Positions 1 to 9,070 are shown, numbered from the stretch's first letter. The stretch is 64,000 nt of DNA from Nitrospira sp. (GCA_016873455.1 VGXE01000004.1:1-64000); one strand, 5' to 3'. Notes: generated by a model not told the origin, from the sequence alone. Made by a program: numbers and translations.

Positions 1-128
1 ACCGGCTCGATCACCATCACCAATTCCGCCCACGGCACCACGCGATGCATCTCATCGAGGAACCGTTCCCGGCGGGTGGATTTGCGATACTGCTCGAAGG
101 GGACTTCGGCAAAGGTCTGTTGGTGCAT
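1..128 (-). CDS. IS5-family transposase, N-terminal fragment cut by the window edge
   Basis: Reading leftward from an ATG at 128 gives 42 open codons that run off the window. The start MHQQTFAEVPFEQYRK followed by RRERFLDEM and VPWAEL is the typical N-terminus of IS5-group DDE transposases, just before the catalytic core, which lies outside the window. The terminal inverted repeat and a likely target duplication sit immediately upstream. Whether the element is intact cannot be judged from here. Confidence 0.85.
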   Translation of the reverse strand, partial: MHQQTFAEVPFEQYRKSTRRERFLDEMHRVVPWAELVMVIEP

Positions 129-201
129 GGATGCGCCTCCCGTTCAGTGCTGCATTTCTCATAGCACATCACCAACGGGGAATAAATCAGACCTTCCCTA
201 A
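129..201. mobile_element. IS5-type element end: terminal inverted repeat and CTAA target duplication
   Basis: On the minus strand the stretch ending at 197 reads GGAAGGTCTGATTTATTCC, which resembles the GGAAGGTGCGAA-type ends of IS5 elements as I recall them. The next four bases, 198-201, are CTAA, fitting the YTAR target preferred by IS5. The other end is outside the window, so the duplication cannot be confirmed. Confidence 0.6.
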
Positions 202-280
202 CACTGCAGCAGAGACGGTAGAAACGACGGCCTAGACAGTGACTTTCTGACCATGTTAAGGTGACGCCTTGCTTGCGGGA

Positions 281-357
281 GCGCCTGTAGCTCAGCTGGA
301 TAGAGCATCAGCCTCCGGAGCTGAGGGCCACAGGTTCAAATCCTGTCAGGCGCACCA
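281..357 (+). tRNA. tRNA-Arg (anticodon CCG)
   Basis: A 77-nt cloverleaf with a 7-bp acceptor stem (GCGCCTG / CAGGCGC), D-arm AGCTCAGCTGGATAGAGC, anticodon loop CTCCGGA giving CCG, T-arm with GGTTCAAATCC, discriminator A and an encoded CCA at 355-357. It decodes the arginine codon CGG. Confidence 0.95.
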
Positions 358-377
358 AACCAAGCTGGCTCGTACCG
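356..377 (+). repeat. 22-bp direct repeat, copy 1 (second copy at 629-650)
   Basis: The sequence starting in the CCA end of tRNA-Arg (CAAACCAAGCT, G, GCTCGT, A, CCG) recurs at 629-650 with two mismatches. tRNA-Lys lies between the copies. This looks like a duplicated tRNA 3' flank or an attachment-site-like relic. Confidence 0.5.
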
Positions 378-458
378 CGGGCTCAGTTGGGCCTTTTAGG
401 AGTTACCGCCCGCGGATAAACAGCTCCAGTGATCTGCATCGACAATTGAATACCCGGT

Positions 459-534
<76 letters not shown>

Positions 535-830
535 AACCGCACTTCGTGTGGGCCGCTGGCTATTCAGGCGGAGCCTCTCCTCATTAAGCCGGCGGATAAG
601 CCCCTCAAGCGTTCTCTCTTCAAACTGTCAAACCAAGCTCGCTCGTGCCGTGCGCTACTCTTTTATTGATGCGCACGGATACCCTCCAGCAGGTCTAGCT
701 TCGCTTCTGAAATACTGTCTGGCGCCAATGAATGGCTGTTCAAATTCGTTCTTTCAGTGGGTGATATGGCAGAAGCGAGGTATGCTCATTTGTCGAAATA
801 CCAATTGTTCTCTCGCAATTCGGCGATCTT
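535..830. other. Spacer between tRNA-Lys and the cyclase/PilZ gene
   Basis: About 300 bp without a convincing gene. Open frames here have no recognisable protein features. The only structure seen is the second copy (629-650) of the tRNA-Arg 3' flanking repeat. The promoter of the downstream gene should lie here but no clear hexamer pair was found. Confidence 0.5.
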
Positions 831-2360
831 ATGGAAGACGGGAACACATCGAATTGGTCACTCAGGTCTTGGGTCTGTGGCGGGGTGGCCGCGTTGTCGG
901 TCAGTATGGCCTTTTGCTTGGGCCTCTTCGACACGCCTGACCGTTGGATCTACCAGGAGATTATCGCCGTACTTGAGATCGAACCGATCGTGTATTTCAG
1001 CAATGGGCTCGTTACTAACACATCTGCGCAGCTGACACACGAATCCCATTCCACACCCTCATTCCTGTCCATTGCGCTGATTGTTGCCGCCGCTGTGTGC
1101 GCCGTGAGGATTACCACATCCCTTCGTTTGGTCCCTGCACTTGGACTGATGATCGGACTAGCCGTGTGTTACGAGGTAATAGCCTTTCTGGCAAGCCTCG
1201 CCACTCATCGACTGTTTGACCTGAGCGCCCTGCCTGCCGCTTTTTTGTTGGGCCATGCGATCACAATATCGGATGGTGTCTTCCGGGCTAGATGGCGTCG
1301 CCAATACATCCAGAAGAGATTGTCACGGCATGTCCCCTCCGATCTGGCCGAGGCGATCTGGCACCGCCGCGATCAGTTCCTGCGGGGTGGCCGCCTATCC
1401 TCGCAGGATTTGCCGGCCACAATCCTGTTCGCGGAGATGCGGGGATTTACGCGACATGCAGGAACGCCCAATGCGGAAACGCTTATGGAGTGGGTACGGC
1501 ACTATCGAGAAACCATGGCCCGGCTGATCATAGAATATGGCGGAGTGGTTGAAGGGCATTATGGTGACGTGCTGAAGGTCACATTCGGCGTGCCAATTGC
1601 GCGTGAACGTTCAGACGAGGTTGGGCAAGATGCCTCCAAGGCGGTGTCTTGTGCCTTGGCTATGGGCGAAGCGCTGCAAGTGCTGAATCGGCAGTGGGAG
1701 GATCGAGGGGCTCCTGAAATCGTCATGCGGATCGGAATCGCGACCGGTGAGGTGACCGCTGTGTGCATCGGGCACACGCACTTATTGAAGTTTACGACCA
1801 CGGGACACCCGGTGCGATCTGCTGCACACTTGGTGCGTGATCTACATGAATCGGATGATCCAACCGTGAGTCCCTGTTCTTGCCGGATTCTGATCGGCGC
1901 CGCCACGGCTTCGCATCTACGTGGGCGATTCCGACTCTATCCAAATCGAGTCGGTGATGGGGGGTCGCTACGGGTTTCTGAAGCAGTGTATCGGGTGTTC
2001 GGGAAACATGACCGGGCGATCTTCAGGAATCACACCGATCCGCGATCCTCCATGCGCGTACCGGTCATGATGGCTGTCACGGTCGCTTCTGAACCTACGG
2101 CAGTAGGCTTCACGACCAATATCAGCAGTGGAGGAATGGCACTTTGCCAACTTGCCCGCCCCTTGTCCATTGGGGCAACGACCATCCTGCAGCTTGAGGT
2201 CCCCGGTCATACCGGTCCACTCACAACAACGGGGACAGTAGTCTGGGCGGATCAAGACCAGGCTGGTATCGCGTTGAACGCTTTACCTCCATCCGATCAG
2301 GTGATGTGGGAATCGTTTCTGACCAGCCAAGCTGTAAAGCGGACTCTTTCGGTCGCATAA
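831..2360 (+). CDS. Membrane protein with degenerate class III cyclase domain and C-terminal PilZ domain
   Basis: The 509-residue protein starts with hydrophobic segments near residues 13-32, 78-92, 100-123 and 131-145. A class III nucleotide cyclase homology domain follows (about 195-385) and a PilZ domain ends it (about 403-500). In the cyclase part FAEMRGFT (200-207) has Glu202 where the first metal Asp is usual, and the second Asp is kept (GD, 245-246). The usual Lys is Gly242, and the transition-state Asn and Arg are Arg329 and His333 (GHPVRSAAHL). Catalysis is therefore doubtful. The PilZ c-di-GMP motif is intact: RSSMR (405-409) and NISSGG (430-435). I infer a membrane-bound c-di-GMP-responsive protein whose cyclase fold is regulatory. 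The start is the first ATG in frame and is not strongly supported. Confidence 0.85.
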   Translation: MEDGNTSNWSLRSWVCGGVAALSVSMAFCLGLFDTPDRWIYQEIIAVLEIEPIVYFSNGLVTNTSAQLTHESHSTPSFLSIALIVAAAVCAVRITTSLRLVPALGLMIGLAVCYEVIAFLASLATHRLFDLSALPAAFLLGHAITISDGVFRARWRRQYIQKRLSRHVPSDLAEAIWHRRDQFLRGGRLSSQDLPATILFAEMRGFTRHAGTPNAETLMEWVRHYRETMARLIIEYGGVVEGHYGDVLKVTFGVPIARERSDEVGQDASKAVSCALAMGEALQVLNRQWEDRGAPEIVMRIGIATGEVTAVCIGHTHLLKFTTTGHPVRSAAHLVRDLHESDDPTVSPCSCRILIGAATASHLRGRFRLYPNRVGDGGSLRVSEAVYRVFGKHDRAIFRNHTDPRSSMRVPVMMAVTVASEPTAVGFTTNISSGGMALCQLARPLSIGATTILQLEVPGHTGPLTTTGTVVWADQDQAGIALNALPPSDQVMWESFLTSQAVKRTLSVA

Positions 2361-2560
2361 TCAGCGCCATCTTCCGGTACCAAACCGCATCCTGCGTCAT
2401 GATTTTTCGCTGGATACAACTCAAGACTTGCAAGCAGTCTTATGCCTACGACTGGGCCATAAGCATGATAAGCCATTGATAGTACATAATATATTGGCCA
2501 ACATTTGCGCCACCCTCTTATGATAGGCTAAACCACCCGGTAGGATCCACGAGGAAGGCA

Positions 2561-2839
2561 ATGGCCACTATCATCAAAGAGAAAAAAAGGTTGTTGCGAA
2601 TTCCTTCCAGGGTCGTGTTGCCATTCGGCTATCAGATCTCCGTCAGGCAATTGTCTGACGCGGAGATGGATAAGCGGGATGAGAACGCTGATGGAATCTG
2701 GGACGATGCCACGAAGACCATCTATCTTCGCAAACGGCTTCCTGTCACTCGCCGTCGTTATATCCTTGCCCATGAACTCGGTCATGCGTGGCTGGACTGG
2801 CAGCATCGCTACATGGACGATGGAAAAGCCACCATTTGA
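2561..2839 (+). CDS. Small HELGH putative metallopeptidase (ImmA/IrrE-like)
   Basis: The 92-residue product carries HELGH at 71-75 (AHELGHAW), the zinc-binding and catalytic signature of small Zn peptidases such as the ImmA/IrrE group. Only the minimal core is present; no DNA-binding or partner domain is attached. A strong GAGGAAGG ribosome binding site precedes the ATG. No antitoxin or phage repressor gene adjoins, so the usual ImmA role of repressor cleavage is not supported by context. Substrate unknown. Confidence 0.7.
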   Translation: MATIIKEKKRLLRIPSRVVLPFGYQISVRQLSDAEMDKRDENADGIWDDATKTIYLRKRLPVTRRRYILAHELGHAWLDWQHRYMDDGKATI

Positions 2840-2874
2840 TCGCTCTGACCTGTCTTATTCTTAGCAAGCACTCG

Positions 2875-3342
2875 TTATACGAGTGTGAGGATGTACTCCC
2901 ATTCAACGGGAGTCACCGGTTGCACCGATAGGCGCGACCCCTTTCGCAATAACACCATCCCTTTGAGCTTCGGTTCTTTGCGCAATTGATCCAACGAAAC
3001 GGGCTGTGAAAACTTACGGATGTATTTGATATCCACCATATCCCATCTGGGACTGGATGGATCACTTTGAGGATCGTAGTGATGGTCCTTCTTGTCAAAT
3101 TGTGTGGAATCGACATAGGCGGTTCTGACGACCTCAGCAATGCCCACAACCGCAGGCGGATCCGCGTTGCTGTGGTAGAACAGCACCCGATCACCAATGG
3201 CCATTGACCGCATGAAGTTACGCGCCTGATAGTTACGCACGCCATCCCAACAGGTTGTTTGCTGAGACGCCTGTATCAAATCATCGATGGAAAATGAGGA
3301 CGGCTCTGATTTCATCAGCCAATAGCGTCTCTGCTGCGGCAT
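2875..3342 (-). CDS. EVE (PUA-like) domain protein
   Basis: The 155-residue protein is a single EVE domain from end to end. The hallmarks are YWLMKSEP at the start, WDGVRNYQARNFMR (about 33-46), GDRVLFYHSN and GIAEVV in the middle, and a C-terminal half with VDIKYI and VTPVEWEYIL. EVE domains are PUA-related folds; family members such as human THYN1 are thought to bind modified bases. It is convergent with the HELGH peptidase gene. The physiological ligand is unknown. Confidence 0.9.
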   Translation of the reverse strand: MPQQRRYWLMKSEPSSFSIDDLIQASQQTTCWDGVRNYQARNFMRSMAIGDRVLFYHSNADPPAVVGIAEVVRTAYVDSTQFDKKDHHYDPQSDPSSPRWDMVDIKYIRKFSQPVSLDQLRKEPKLKGMVLLRKGSRLSVQPVTPVEWEYILTLV

Positions 3343-3415
3343 CTCAACCCATCCTTTCTGGTTCGGTTCATAGCGCCTCTCCGCAAAACTAGCAGGAGAG
3401 CCTGCTGCGGATGGA

Positions 3416-3802
3416 TCAATTTCTCTCGCGTGAACGGGACTCGATGAAATCGATCAACGCCCTATAGGTCAGCTCTCTGATCCGAGCCTTGCCCGCATGG
3501 TGCTGGTCAATATTGCCTTCGAGCCAGACTCGTTCGGACAGGTGCGAGGCGGCTTCGTTGCATAGGGTCCACATTCGATGGAGAAAGTCCTCCGACAGGC
3601 CGACTTGGACTCCCTCGGATTCGATCCGGTCATCCAGTAACGCGAGCAAATCGGAAATGGCCTGATCGGGCCGATAGGGCGCGGTGCTGAATCCGAACTG
3701 CTCATGCGCGCGAGTCTCCTGCGCGGCTTGATCAACGAGATCCCGCATGTATTCCTTGAGCAATCCGATGACATGGCCTGACAGAATGATGGGTGAATCC
3801 AT
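3416..3802 (-). CDS. Hypothetical protein, 128 aa
   Basis: An open frame on the same strand as the EVE gene, 73 bp downstream of no other minus-strand feature. The product is soluble, charged and mostly helical in appearance, with no signal peptide, membrane segment or motif I recognise. Codon use looks like the neighbours. It is divergent from the YkgJ-type gene starting at 3885, so the 3803-3884 gap should hold promoters for both. Function unknown. Confidence 0.6.
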   Translation of the reverse strand: MDSPIILSGHVIGLLKEYMRDLVDQAAQETRAHEQFGFSTAPYRPDQAISDLLALLDDRIESEGVQVGLSEDFLHRMWTLCNEAASHLSERVWLEGNIDQHHAGKARIRELTYRALIDFIESRSRERN

Positions 3803-3884
3803 CGTCTATTATCGAACTTCTCAGGGAGAGGAGCAAGATTCTCAGATGTAAGACCTCGATTGACCCGCCTATAAAGCCTTCTCT

Positions 3885-4739
3885 ATGATGAGGCTCTCTG
3901 TGTATGAGCCGAGGAACGATGTCGTGACGCCTCACTCGTCTGAGCGCTGTGAAATCGCGCTCAACACGCCCGCTGGCCGCGTGACAACAGCGGTCGATGT
4001 ACCAACCGCGTTGGTGCCTGTGACGGCCATCGTCCCCTTAATGAGGCGATTGGGAGAAGAGGCCCACGCACTTGAGGAAGCAAGGAGCTTAGAGTCAGGA
4101 CAAGCTCGCTCGTGTCACAGAAGTTGCGCGGCTTGTTGTCGCATGCTGGTGCCACTCTCTCCACCGGAAGCCTTCTCGCTCAGGGAATTCGTTCGGTCCT
4201 TGCCACGCGAAGAACAGGAGCGCATCGCCGCACGATTGGCCCACACCAAATCCGTCCTGCTCACACATAGACTCTGGAATCAGCTCGAGGCGCTTGCCGA
4301 GTCTTCACAGTCACCTGACGACGACATGTTGGAGCCCATCAATCAAGCCTATTATGCCCTGCGGATACCCTGTCCGTTTCTTGAGAACGACCTTTGTTCC
4401 ATTTACGACGAGCGCCCGGCAGCCTGCCGAGAATTGCTGGTCACGTCACCCGCTGAACAGTGTCAAGACATGGCGCAGAACCCGATCGTACCAATCCCCG
4501 CGCCGGTGCGGATCGGCCCGATCTTGGGGCTTTTGTGGGGAGAACTCACGAAGACACCGCCCCGGCTGATTCCGCTGCCCATTGCGCTCGACTGGGCAGA
4601 ACGGCATCAGAACGAGAATCACCAGACCTGGCAAGGGACTCAGTTGCTTGATACAGCCCTCGACAAGGTCTGGCGGTTCTTAAGCCAAACGTTTCAACAA
4701 GGTGGGAATACACCACCGCCCAATGAGCCGCCGGTGTAA
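3885..4739 (+). CDS. YkgJ-type cysteine cluster protein
   Basis: The 284-residue protein holds a cysteine cluster: C77, C81, C84 and C85 in CHRSCAACC, then PCPFLENDLC, ERPAACRELL and a later Cys. This matches the YkgJ / CxxCxxCC family, predicted to bind zinc or iron-sulfur. The N-terminal section ahead of the cluster resembles other long family members, so the upstream ATG was kept although a start near 4038 is possible. The biochemical role of the family is not established. It lies 20 bp upstream of the ThrH-like gene and is probably co-transcribed with it. Confidence 0.8.
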   Translation: MMRLSVYEPRNDVVTPHSSERCEIALNTPAGRVTTAVDVPTALVPVTAIVPLMRRLGEEAHALEEARSLESGQARSCHRSCAACCRMLVPLSPPEAFSLREFVRSLPREEQERIAARLAHTKSVLLTHRLWNQLEALAESSQSPDDDMLEPINQAYYALRIPCPFLENDLCSIYDERPAACRELLVTSPAEQCQDMAQNPIVPIPAPVRIGPILGLLWGELTKTPPRLIPLPIALDWAERHQNENHQTWQGTQLLDTALDKVWRFLSQTFQQGGNTPPPNEPPV

Positions 4740-4759
4740 ATCAGAGGAGAGGAGACCAG

Positions 4760-5380
4760 TTGATGCAGAAGCCTGTCATCGTGTGTTTAGATCTGGAAGG
4801 AGTGTTGGTCCCGGAGATTTGGATCAACGTCGCACTGAAGACCGGAATCGAGGAGCTGAAAGTGACGACGCGGGAGATGCCGGATTATGACAAACTCATG
4901 AAACAGCGGCTGGCAATTTTGGATAGGAACCAGTTGAAGATCGCCGATATTCAAGAGGTGATCGGCAAGATGGGGCCATTGGAGGGCGCGATGGAGTTTG
5001 TGCAGTGGCTCCGGGAACGATGCCAAGTCGTCATTTTGTCGGACACGTTCTACCAGTTTGCGCTGCCGCTCATGCGGCAGTTGAGTTTTCCCACAATTTT
5101 CTGCAACCAATTAGAAATTGACGGAACCGGGCGCATTGTCAATTATCATATGCGGATGCAGAACCAGAAGAAACATTCCGTGGCCGCCTTCAAGTCGCTG
5201 AACTTTTTTACGATGGCGGCTGGCGATGCCTACAATGATACTGCCATGCTGGGTGAGGCGGATGTCGGCTACTTTTTCAGGCCGCCAGATCATCTCCCCA
5301 AAGAATTTCCTCAGTTTCCGGTCACGCAGACGTACAGCGAGCTTCAAGAACGGTTCAGGAAGGCCGGGAATTTCCGCTAG
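4760..5380 (+). CDS. thrH: ThrH-like phosphoserine phosphatase / homoserine phosphotransferase (HAD superfamily)
   Basis: The 206-residue protein matches ThrH in length and motifs. Motif I is DLEGVLVPEIW (about 11-21), with the nucleophilic Asp and a Glu replacing the usual second Asp as in ThrH. Motif II is ILSDTFYQF and motif III/IV is MAAGDAYNDTAM. Family members in Pseudomonas dephosphorylate phosphoserine and can move phosphate to homoserine, so a role in serine or threonine synthesis is likely. The ATG follows a GGAGAGGAGA ribosome binding site. Confidence 0.88.
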   Translation: MMQKPVIVCLDLEGVLVPEIWINVALKTGIEELKVTTREMPDYDKLMKQRLAILDRNQLKIADIQEVIGKMGPLEGAMEFVQWLRERCQVVILSDTFYQFALPLMRQLSFPTIFCNQLEIDGTGRIVNYHMRMQNQKKHSVAAFKSLNFFTMAAGDAYNDTAMLGEADVGYFFRPPDHLPKEFPQFPVTQTYSELQERFRKAGNFR

Positions 5381-5410
5381 CGGGTGGTCTGACGCGTTTT
5401 CCAGTCTCGG

Positions 5411-7090
5411 CTAGAAGTTCAGCCAGAATTGCGCATAGGCCCATGTCTGGTCTTTAGACGTTCCGAGATTCTCACGAATATAGGGACCGGTGAAGAGATA
5501 GGCGAAAGATGTCTGAAAGGCGAGTTTCCCGTCCATAAACATGTGGGTCCAGGTGAAGTCCAGCTCGTCTCCAACGTGATTCGTCGTATTGTTCACCTTC
5601 GAAAAGACATACACGCCTTGGCTAGCCCGATACCAGTTGTCTCGGGCGTTGGCAAGATTGATGTTGGTATACCAAACCTCGATGTGATCGTCCCTGGTCG
5701 GCCGGGCTTGAAAATTGGCTGACCAGGTGAGGGTATTCTTCCAACCCTGGACGTCCATGTATCCCATGTGAATGTGATTGGTCGGGTAGAGATTTTCGAA
5801 GGTGTTCGCGGTACTACATGTACCATAGGCAGCGTCCAGCGTGCAGTTGGCGCGACCGTCACCGGAGGCATAGTCGAAATTCAATGCAATGCGTGGTTTC
5901 CACGCCAGGTCATAAAAGGTATAGCCAATCCAGTTTCTGGTGGCCCATGCATTGATGTGGAGACACTTGTCTTGCGTGCCGGGAAGGCCGCACGGGCTGG
6001 ATGTGGCCGTGGTACTACCCATTTGGCCAAATTGATAGACCACTTCGTTGGAAATATCGAGCCCACCTTTCTTGATAGCAATCCGGTTTCCAAGCACGTG
6101 CCGGGTCTGATTGCCATGCTTCGGCGTACCCAGGCCTTGATTGTTGTTGTTATCTGCGCCGAGGTTGTTCTTGTAATAGATGTAGAAGGGTTCGATCAGA
6201 GACCAGGGAACCGCCTTGATCTGGTTATAGAGGACAAGCATGTCGACGTCCCCGTGGGCATTGTTCGCCTGGCCTGATACGGGCTGGCCAAGGGGGTTGA
6301 CATTGGGCCCACCGCTGCCGAGCGCTGCACCCTGCGCCAGATCCGTTTCGGTGAGCCTGAACCATCCCAGCGAGGTATCCATAAATTTGGTGCTGTAGTT
6401 GGTCATGATCCCATCGAAGGAAAAGCCGGTGTTGGCCCAGTCGAAGTGGCCGAGGAGACTCTGATCGCCGAAAACGAGGTATTGCCTGCCGGCCTTGATA
6501 CCGAGGCCTTGGATACCGGCAAAGTTACGAACCAACATGTACCCTGCGCGGATGCCGAGGGAACAGGCTGTTCTGTTATTGATCAGAGCCGGCGCGCATG
6601 TGTGGTTGATCGGGTCGCCATTGCCTCCCCAGGTGCGCGAATCAATGAATTCGAGATAAAAGGTGACATTCGGAGAGAGGTCATACCCGATGCCCAACCG
6701 TGTCATCTGTTGAACAAAGGAATCATTGGCTTGGCCATCGAAACGATTGGCACTTCCCAGCGGGGCGTTACAATTACCGCCATTTCCGATTCCGCTTCCG
6801 AAACAGAGATTGTTTCGGTATTCCGGCCGGACACGCAGATCGGCGCGGATCCAGAGATTCTTGACGTCGAAATTCCTGCCGATCTTGGGATCAAAGAGCT
6901 CGTATTGCTCCTTGAGAGGAATGCCGCGGCCGATGACGATGATATTGGTAATGCGTTCTCCCTCCGGTATTTCAAGGGCCGCGTGAACCAGTGGGACCGG
7001 CGCAAAGAATATCGTCAGGATCAATGCAGCGGCCCATACGCGGGCGAACAGTCGAACGGGTTTCATCCATGGAGCGGGGTCTGTGAACAT
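5411..7090 (-). CDS. Alginate-export-type outer membrane porin
   Basis: A large beta-barrel-like protein of about 559 residues from the chosen start. It has a Sec signal peptide (MKPVRLFARVW followed by a hydrophobic run ending LVHA), many alternating aromatic strands and a terminal aromatic residue (YAQFWLNF) typical of outer membrane barrels. It resembles the alginate_exp-type porins common in Nitrospira; the substrate is not predictable. An ATG at 7189 is possible, but the one at 7090 has an AAGGA site upstream and removes a non-signal-like leader. It is the last gene of the minus-strand run and lies after the Tat genes. Confidence 0.8.
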   Translation of the reverse strand: MFTDPAPWMKPVRLFARVWAAALILTIFFAPVPLVHAALEIPEGERITNIIVIGRGIPLKEQYELFDPKIGRNFDVKNLWIRADLRVRPEYRNNLCFGSGIGNGGNCNAPLGSANRFDGQANDSFVQQMTRLGIGYDLSPNVTFYLEFIDSRTWGGNGDPINHTCAPALINNRTACSLGIRAGYMLVRNFAGIQGLGIKAGRQYLVFGDQSLLGHFDWANTGFSFDGIMTNYSTKFMDTSLGWFRLTETDLAQGAALGSGGPNVNPLGQPVSGQANNAHGDVDMLVLYNQIKAVPWSLIEPFYIYYKNNLGADNNNNQGLGTPKHGNQTRHVLGNRIAIKKGGLDISNEVVYQFGQMGSTTATSSPCGLPGTQDKCLHINAWATRNWIGYTFYDLAWKPRIALNFDYASGDGRANCTLDAAYGTCSTANTFENLYPTNHIHMGYMDVQGWKNTLTWSANFQARPTRDDHIEVWYTNINLANARDNWYRASQGVYVFSKVNNTTNHVGDELDFTWTHMFMDGKLAFQTSFAYLFTGPYIRENLGTSKDQTWAYAQFWLNF

Positions 7091-7198
7091 GAGTCTCTGT
7101 CCTTGGCTGTGAAGATCTACGAAAGCAGGAAGGTCACACAACGAGACTTTCCGTGGTCTGCCCATCTCCGGTTGTGAGGGAAGCATCACGAGCCACGG

Positions 7199-7492
7199 TC
7201 AGACCTGGCCTGTCTGGCTGCTGGATTTGTCCTCGGGCTGGCTGGTTGCGGCAGTGATTTGTTCTTCGGTTTCTTTCATGGACGCCTGGAAATCTTGTTC
7301 GGCCATTTTGACTTCCTGTTGAATCATATTGAGCTCAGGCTCGACGGTTTTTCGAAGATCTTCGGCCGCATCTTTGAATCCTTTGAACGCCTTGCCGACC
7401 TGTCGTCCGACTTCCGGCAACTGTTTGGGGCCAAACAGAAGAAAGGCGATCACGAGAATGATGAGTATTTCGCCTGCGCCCAGTCCAAACAT
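7199..7492 (-). CDS. tatB: Sec-independent translocase subunit, TatA/TatB type
   Basis: The 97-residue product begins MFGLGAGEILIILVIAFLLF, one N-terminal membrane helix, followed by the hinge FGPKQLPEVGRQVGKAFKGF and a long charged helix. This is the TatA/TatB layout. The extended helix (EPELNMIQQEVKMAEQDF) suggests TatB, but TatA and TatB are hard to separate by eye. The start at 7492 was chosen because the family begins with MF; the longer frame to 7549 adds an untypical leader. It lies 72 bp after another tatA-type gene. No tatC is in the window. Confidence 0.85.
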   Translation of the reverse strand: MFGLGAGEILIILVIAFLLFGPKQLPEVGRQVGKAFKGFKDAAEDLRKTVEPELNMIQQEVKMAEQDFQASMKETEEQITAATSQPEDKSSSQTGQV

Positions 7493-7564
7493 GGTGTGCA
7501 ATCGGTTTGTGCGTTCGATGCGGGCGATGTCCTGTGCCCGAATCGTCACGCAATGTACAGGGCC

Positions 7565-7843
7565 TTACCCTTGTTTAACGTGCCCGGATGGTGCGGCCTG
7601 CGCGGCTGATGGGGGCGTCGTTCCCGGTTGTGCTGTGACCTGCGCGGATGCGGTGGCCTGGGCTGGTTGAGGTTGGTCCGACGGTGTGACGTCGATGGCA
7701 TCAGCCTCATGAACCGTCTTCTTAAATCCTTTGATGGCTTTCCCGAGACCTTCACCCAGCTGAGGGAGTTTGCCTGCGCCGAAAATGATCAAGACAATGA
7801 TCAAGATCAGCATCAATTCCATCCATCCAAATGAACCGAACAT
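7565..7843 (-). CDS. tatA: Sec-independent translocase subunit TatA
   Basis: The 92-residue product has one N-terminal membrane helix (MELMLILIIVLIIFGAGKL), then the TatA hinge and amphipathic helix (GAGKLPQLGEGLGKAIKGFKK) and an Ala/Pro/Gln-rich tail. TatA oligomers form the pore for folded proteins with twin-arginine signals. A candidate substrate is encoded at 51267-52586. It is followed by the second Tat gene. Confidence 0.9.
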   Translation of the reverse strand: MFGSFGWMELMLILIIVLIIFGAGKLPQLGEGLGKAIKGFKKTVHEADAIDVTPSDQPQPAQATASAQVTAQPGTTPPSAAQAAPSGHVKQG

Positions 7844-7975
7844 GGAACACCTCGAAGAGTGCGATCAAGGAGCTCTAAGACCTGTCTATAGCCACTCGGG
7901 AGGCTATACGAAGATCCGGCACCAAGTCAAGGGAAGGAGCCGCACAGAGGAAAATTAACGCGTACCTTGGAGAGG

Positions 7976-9070
7976 TCAGAATGGCTGAATAATGCCACCC
8001 CCCAAGACCTTATCGTCGGAGTAGAACACCGCGGACTGTCCGGGGCTAAGCGCCCGCTGAGGCTCATGGAATTGGATCCGGAGAGCGGTGTGGTCAATGG
8101 GTTGGAGGGTTGCATTCACCGCCGGTGTGGCATACCGGACCTTCACCATGACCTCGGTCTGCTTATGAAGCAATGACGAGGTGAAAATATTGAGTTCTCC
8201 AACTTCACAGCAGTCTCGGTAGAGCGCTTCTTCTGGACCGAGGACGACGGTATTGGTCGAGGGCTGAACATGCTGAACATACAGACGGCGGCCTGACGCA
8301 ACACGGAGCCCGCGTCGTTGTCCTGGGGTATAAAACGCGATCCCCTCATGCTGGCCCAGGGGAGCGCCGGTTTCATCAATGAAGGTACCCGGCTTTTTAG
8401 CTTCGGGAGTTTCCTTCTCAATGAACGTGCGATAGTCGCCGTGGCTGACAAAGCAAATTTCCTGGCTTTCCTTCAGCTCATCAACGGGCAGGCCCAACGC
8501 CTCAGCCTCGTGCCAGACTTCCGATTTCTGCATGCTGCCCACCGGGAAGAGAAGCCGCGGGAGCCAGGCAGGGTTGAGCCGGTATAAGAAATAGCTCTGA
8601 TCCTTCTTCAGATCGGTGGACCGGCGAAGGACCAGGCCTTCGTGACCGGAGTGCACACGGACGTAGTGACCCGTTGCGACGTGATGAATCCCCCGGGACC
8701 CCGCCAGTGCGATAAGGCCGTGAATCTTGACGCGCTCATTGCAGCGTACGCAAGGATTGGGTGTAATGCCCTGGGCATAGCTGTGAAGAAAGTCATCGAT
8801 CACCCCTTTTCGAAAGGATTCACGGGTGTCAATGACCTCATAGGGGATATCGAGAGTCTTGGCAACATGTTTGGCGATCCCGACCTTGCAGCAACCGCGC
8901 TCCTGCCATTTCTTGGATACGGCGACTGACTCATCTTCATGCTCCCAGACCTGGAGTGTCACGCCACGGACATCATAGCCTTGGCGAACAAGCAATGCCG
9001 CAGCAACGGAGCTGTCAACTCCGCCGCTCATGCCGAGCAGAACGGTAGGTCGGTTCATAGAAGGAGGCAT
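7976..9070 (-). CDS. mnmA: tRNA 2-thiouridine(34) synthase MnmA
   Basis: The 364-residue protein is full length for MnmA. The PP-loop GMSGGVDSS lies near the N-terminus, the first catalytic Cys in NPCVRCNERVK and the second in QEICFVSHGDY, with a C-terminal barrel domain. It thiolates the wobble uridine of Lys, Glu and Gln tRNAs using persulfide sulfur. MnmE and MnmG, which modify position 5 of the same base, are upstream on the same strand. The TusD-like genes at 61.4-62.3 kb are possible sulfur donors. Translation may begin at the fifth codon. Confidence 0.96.
   Translation of the reverse strand: MPPSMNRPTVLLGMSGGVDSSVAAALLVRQGYDVRGVTLQVWEHEDESVAVSKKWQERGCCKVGIAKHVAKTLDIPYEVIDTRESFRKGVIDDFLHSYAQGITPNPCVRCNERVKIHGLIALAGSRGIHHVATGHYVRVHSGHEGLVLRRSTDLKKDQSYFLYRLNPAWLPRLLFPVGSMQKSEVWHEAEALGLPVDELKESQEICFVSHGDYRTFIEKETPEAKKPGTFIDETGAPLGQHEGIAFYTPGQRRGLRVASGRRLYVQHVQPSTNTVVLGPEEALYRDCCEVGELNIFTSSLLHKQTEVMVKVRYATPAVNATLQPIDHTALRIQFHEPQRALSPGQSAVFYSDDKVLGGGIIQPF

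Noticed and set aside
2869-2885. CACTCG-TTATA-CGAGTG hairpin at the end of the EVE gene
   Set aside because: No U-tract follows on either strand and it lies at the last codons, so it is not supported as a terminator.
6446-7177. A 243-codon plus-strand open frame opposite the porin
   Set aside because: It is antisense to a well supported porin gene and its translation shows no domain.
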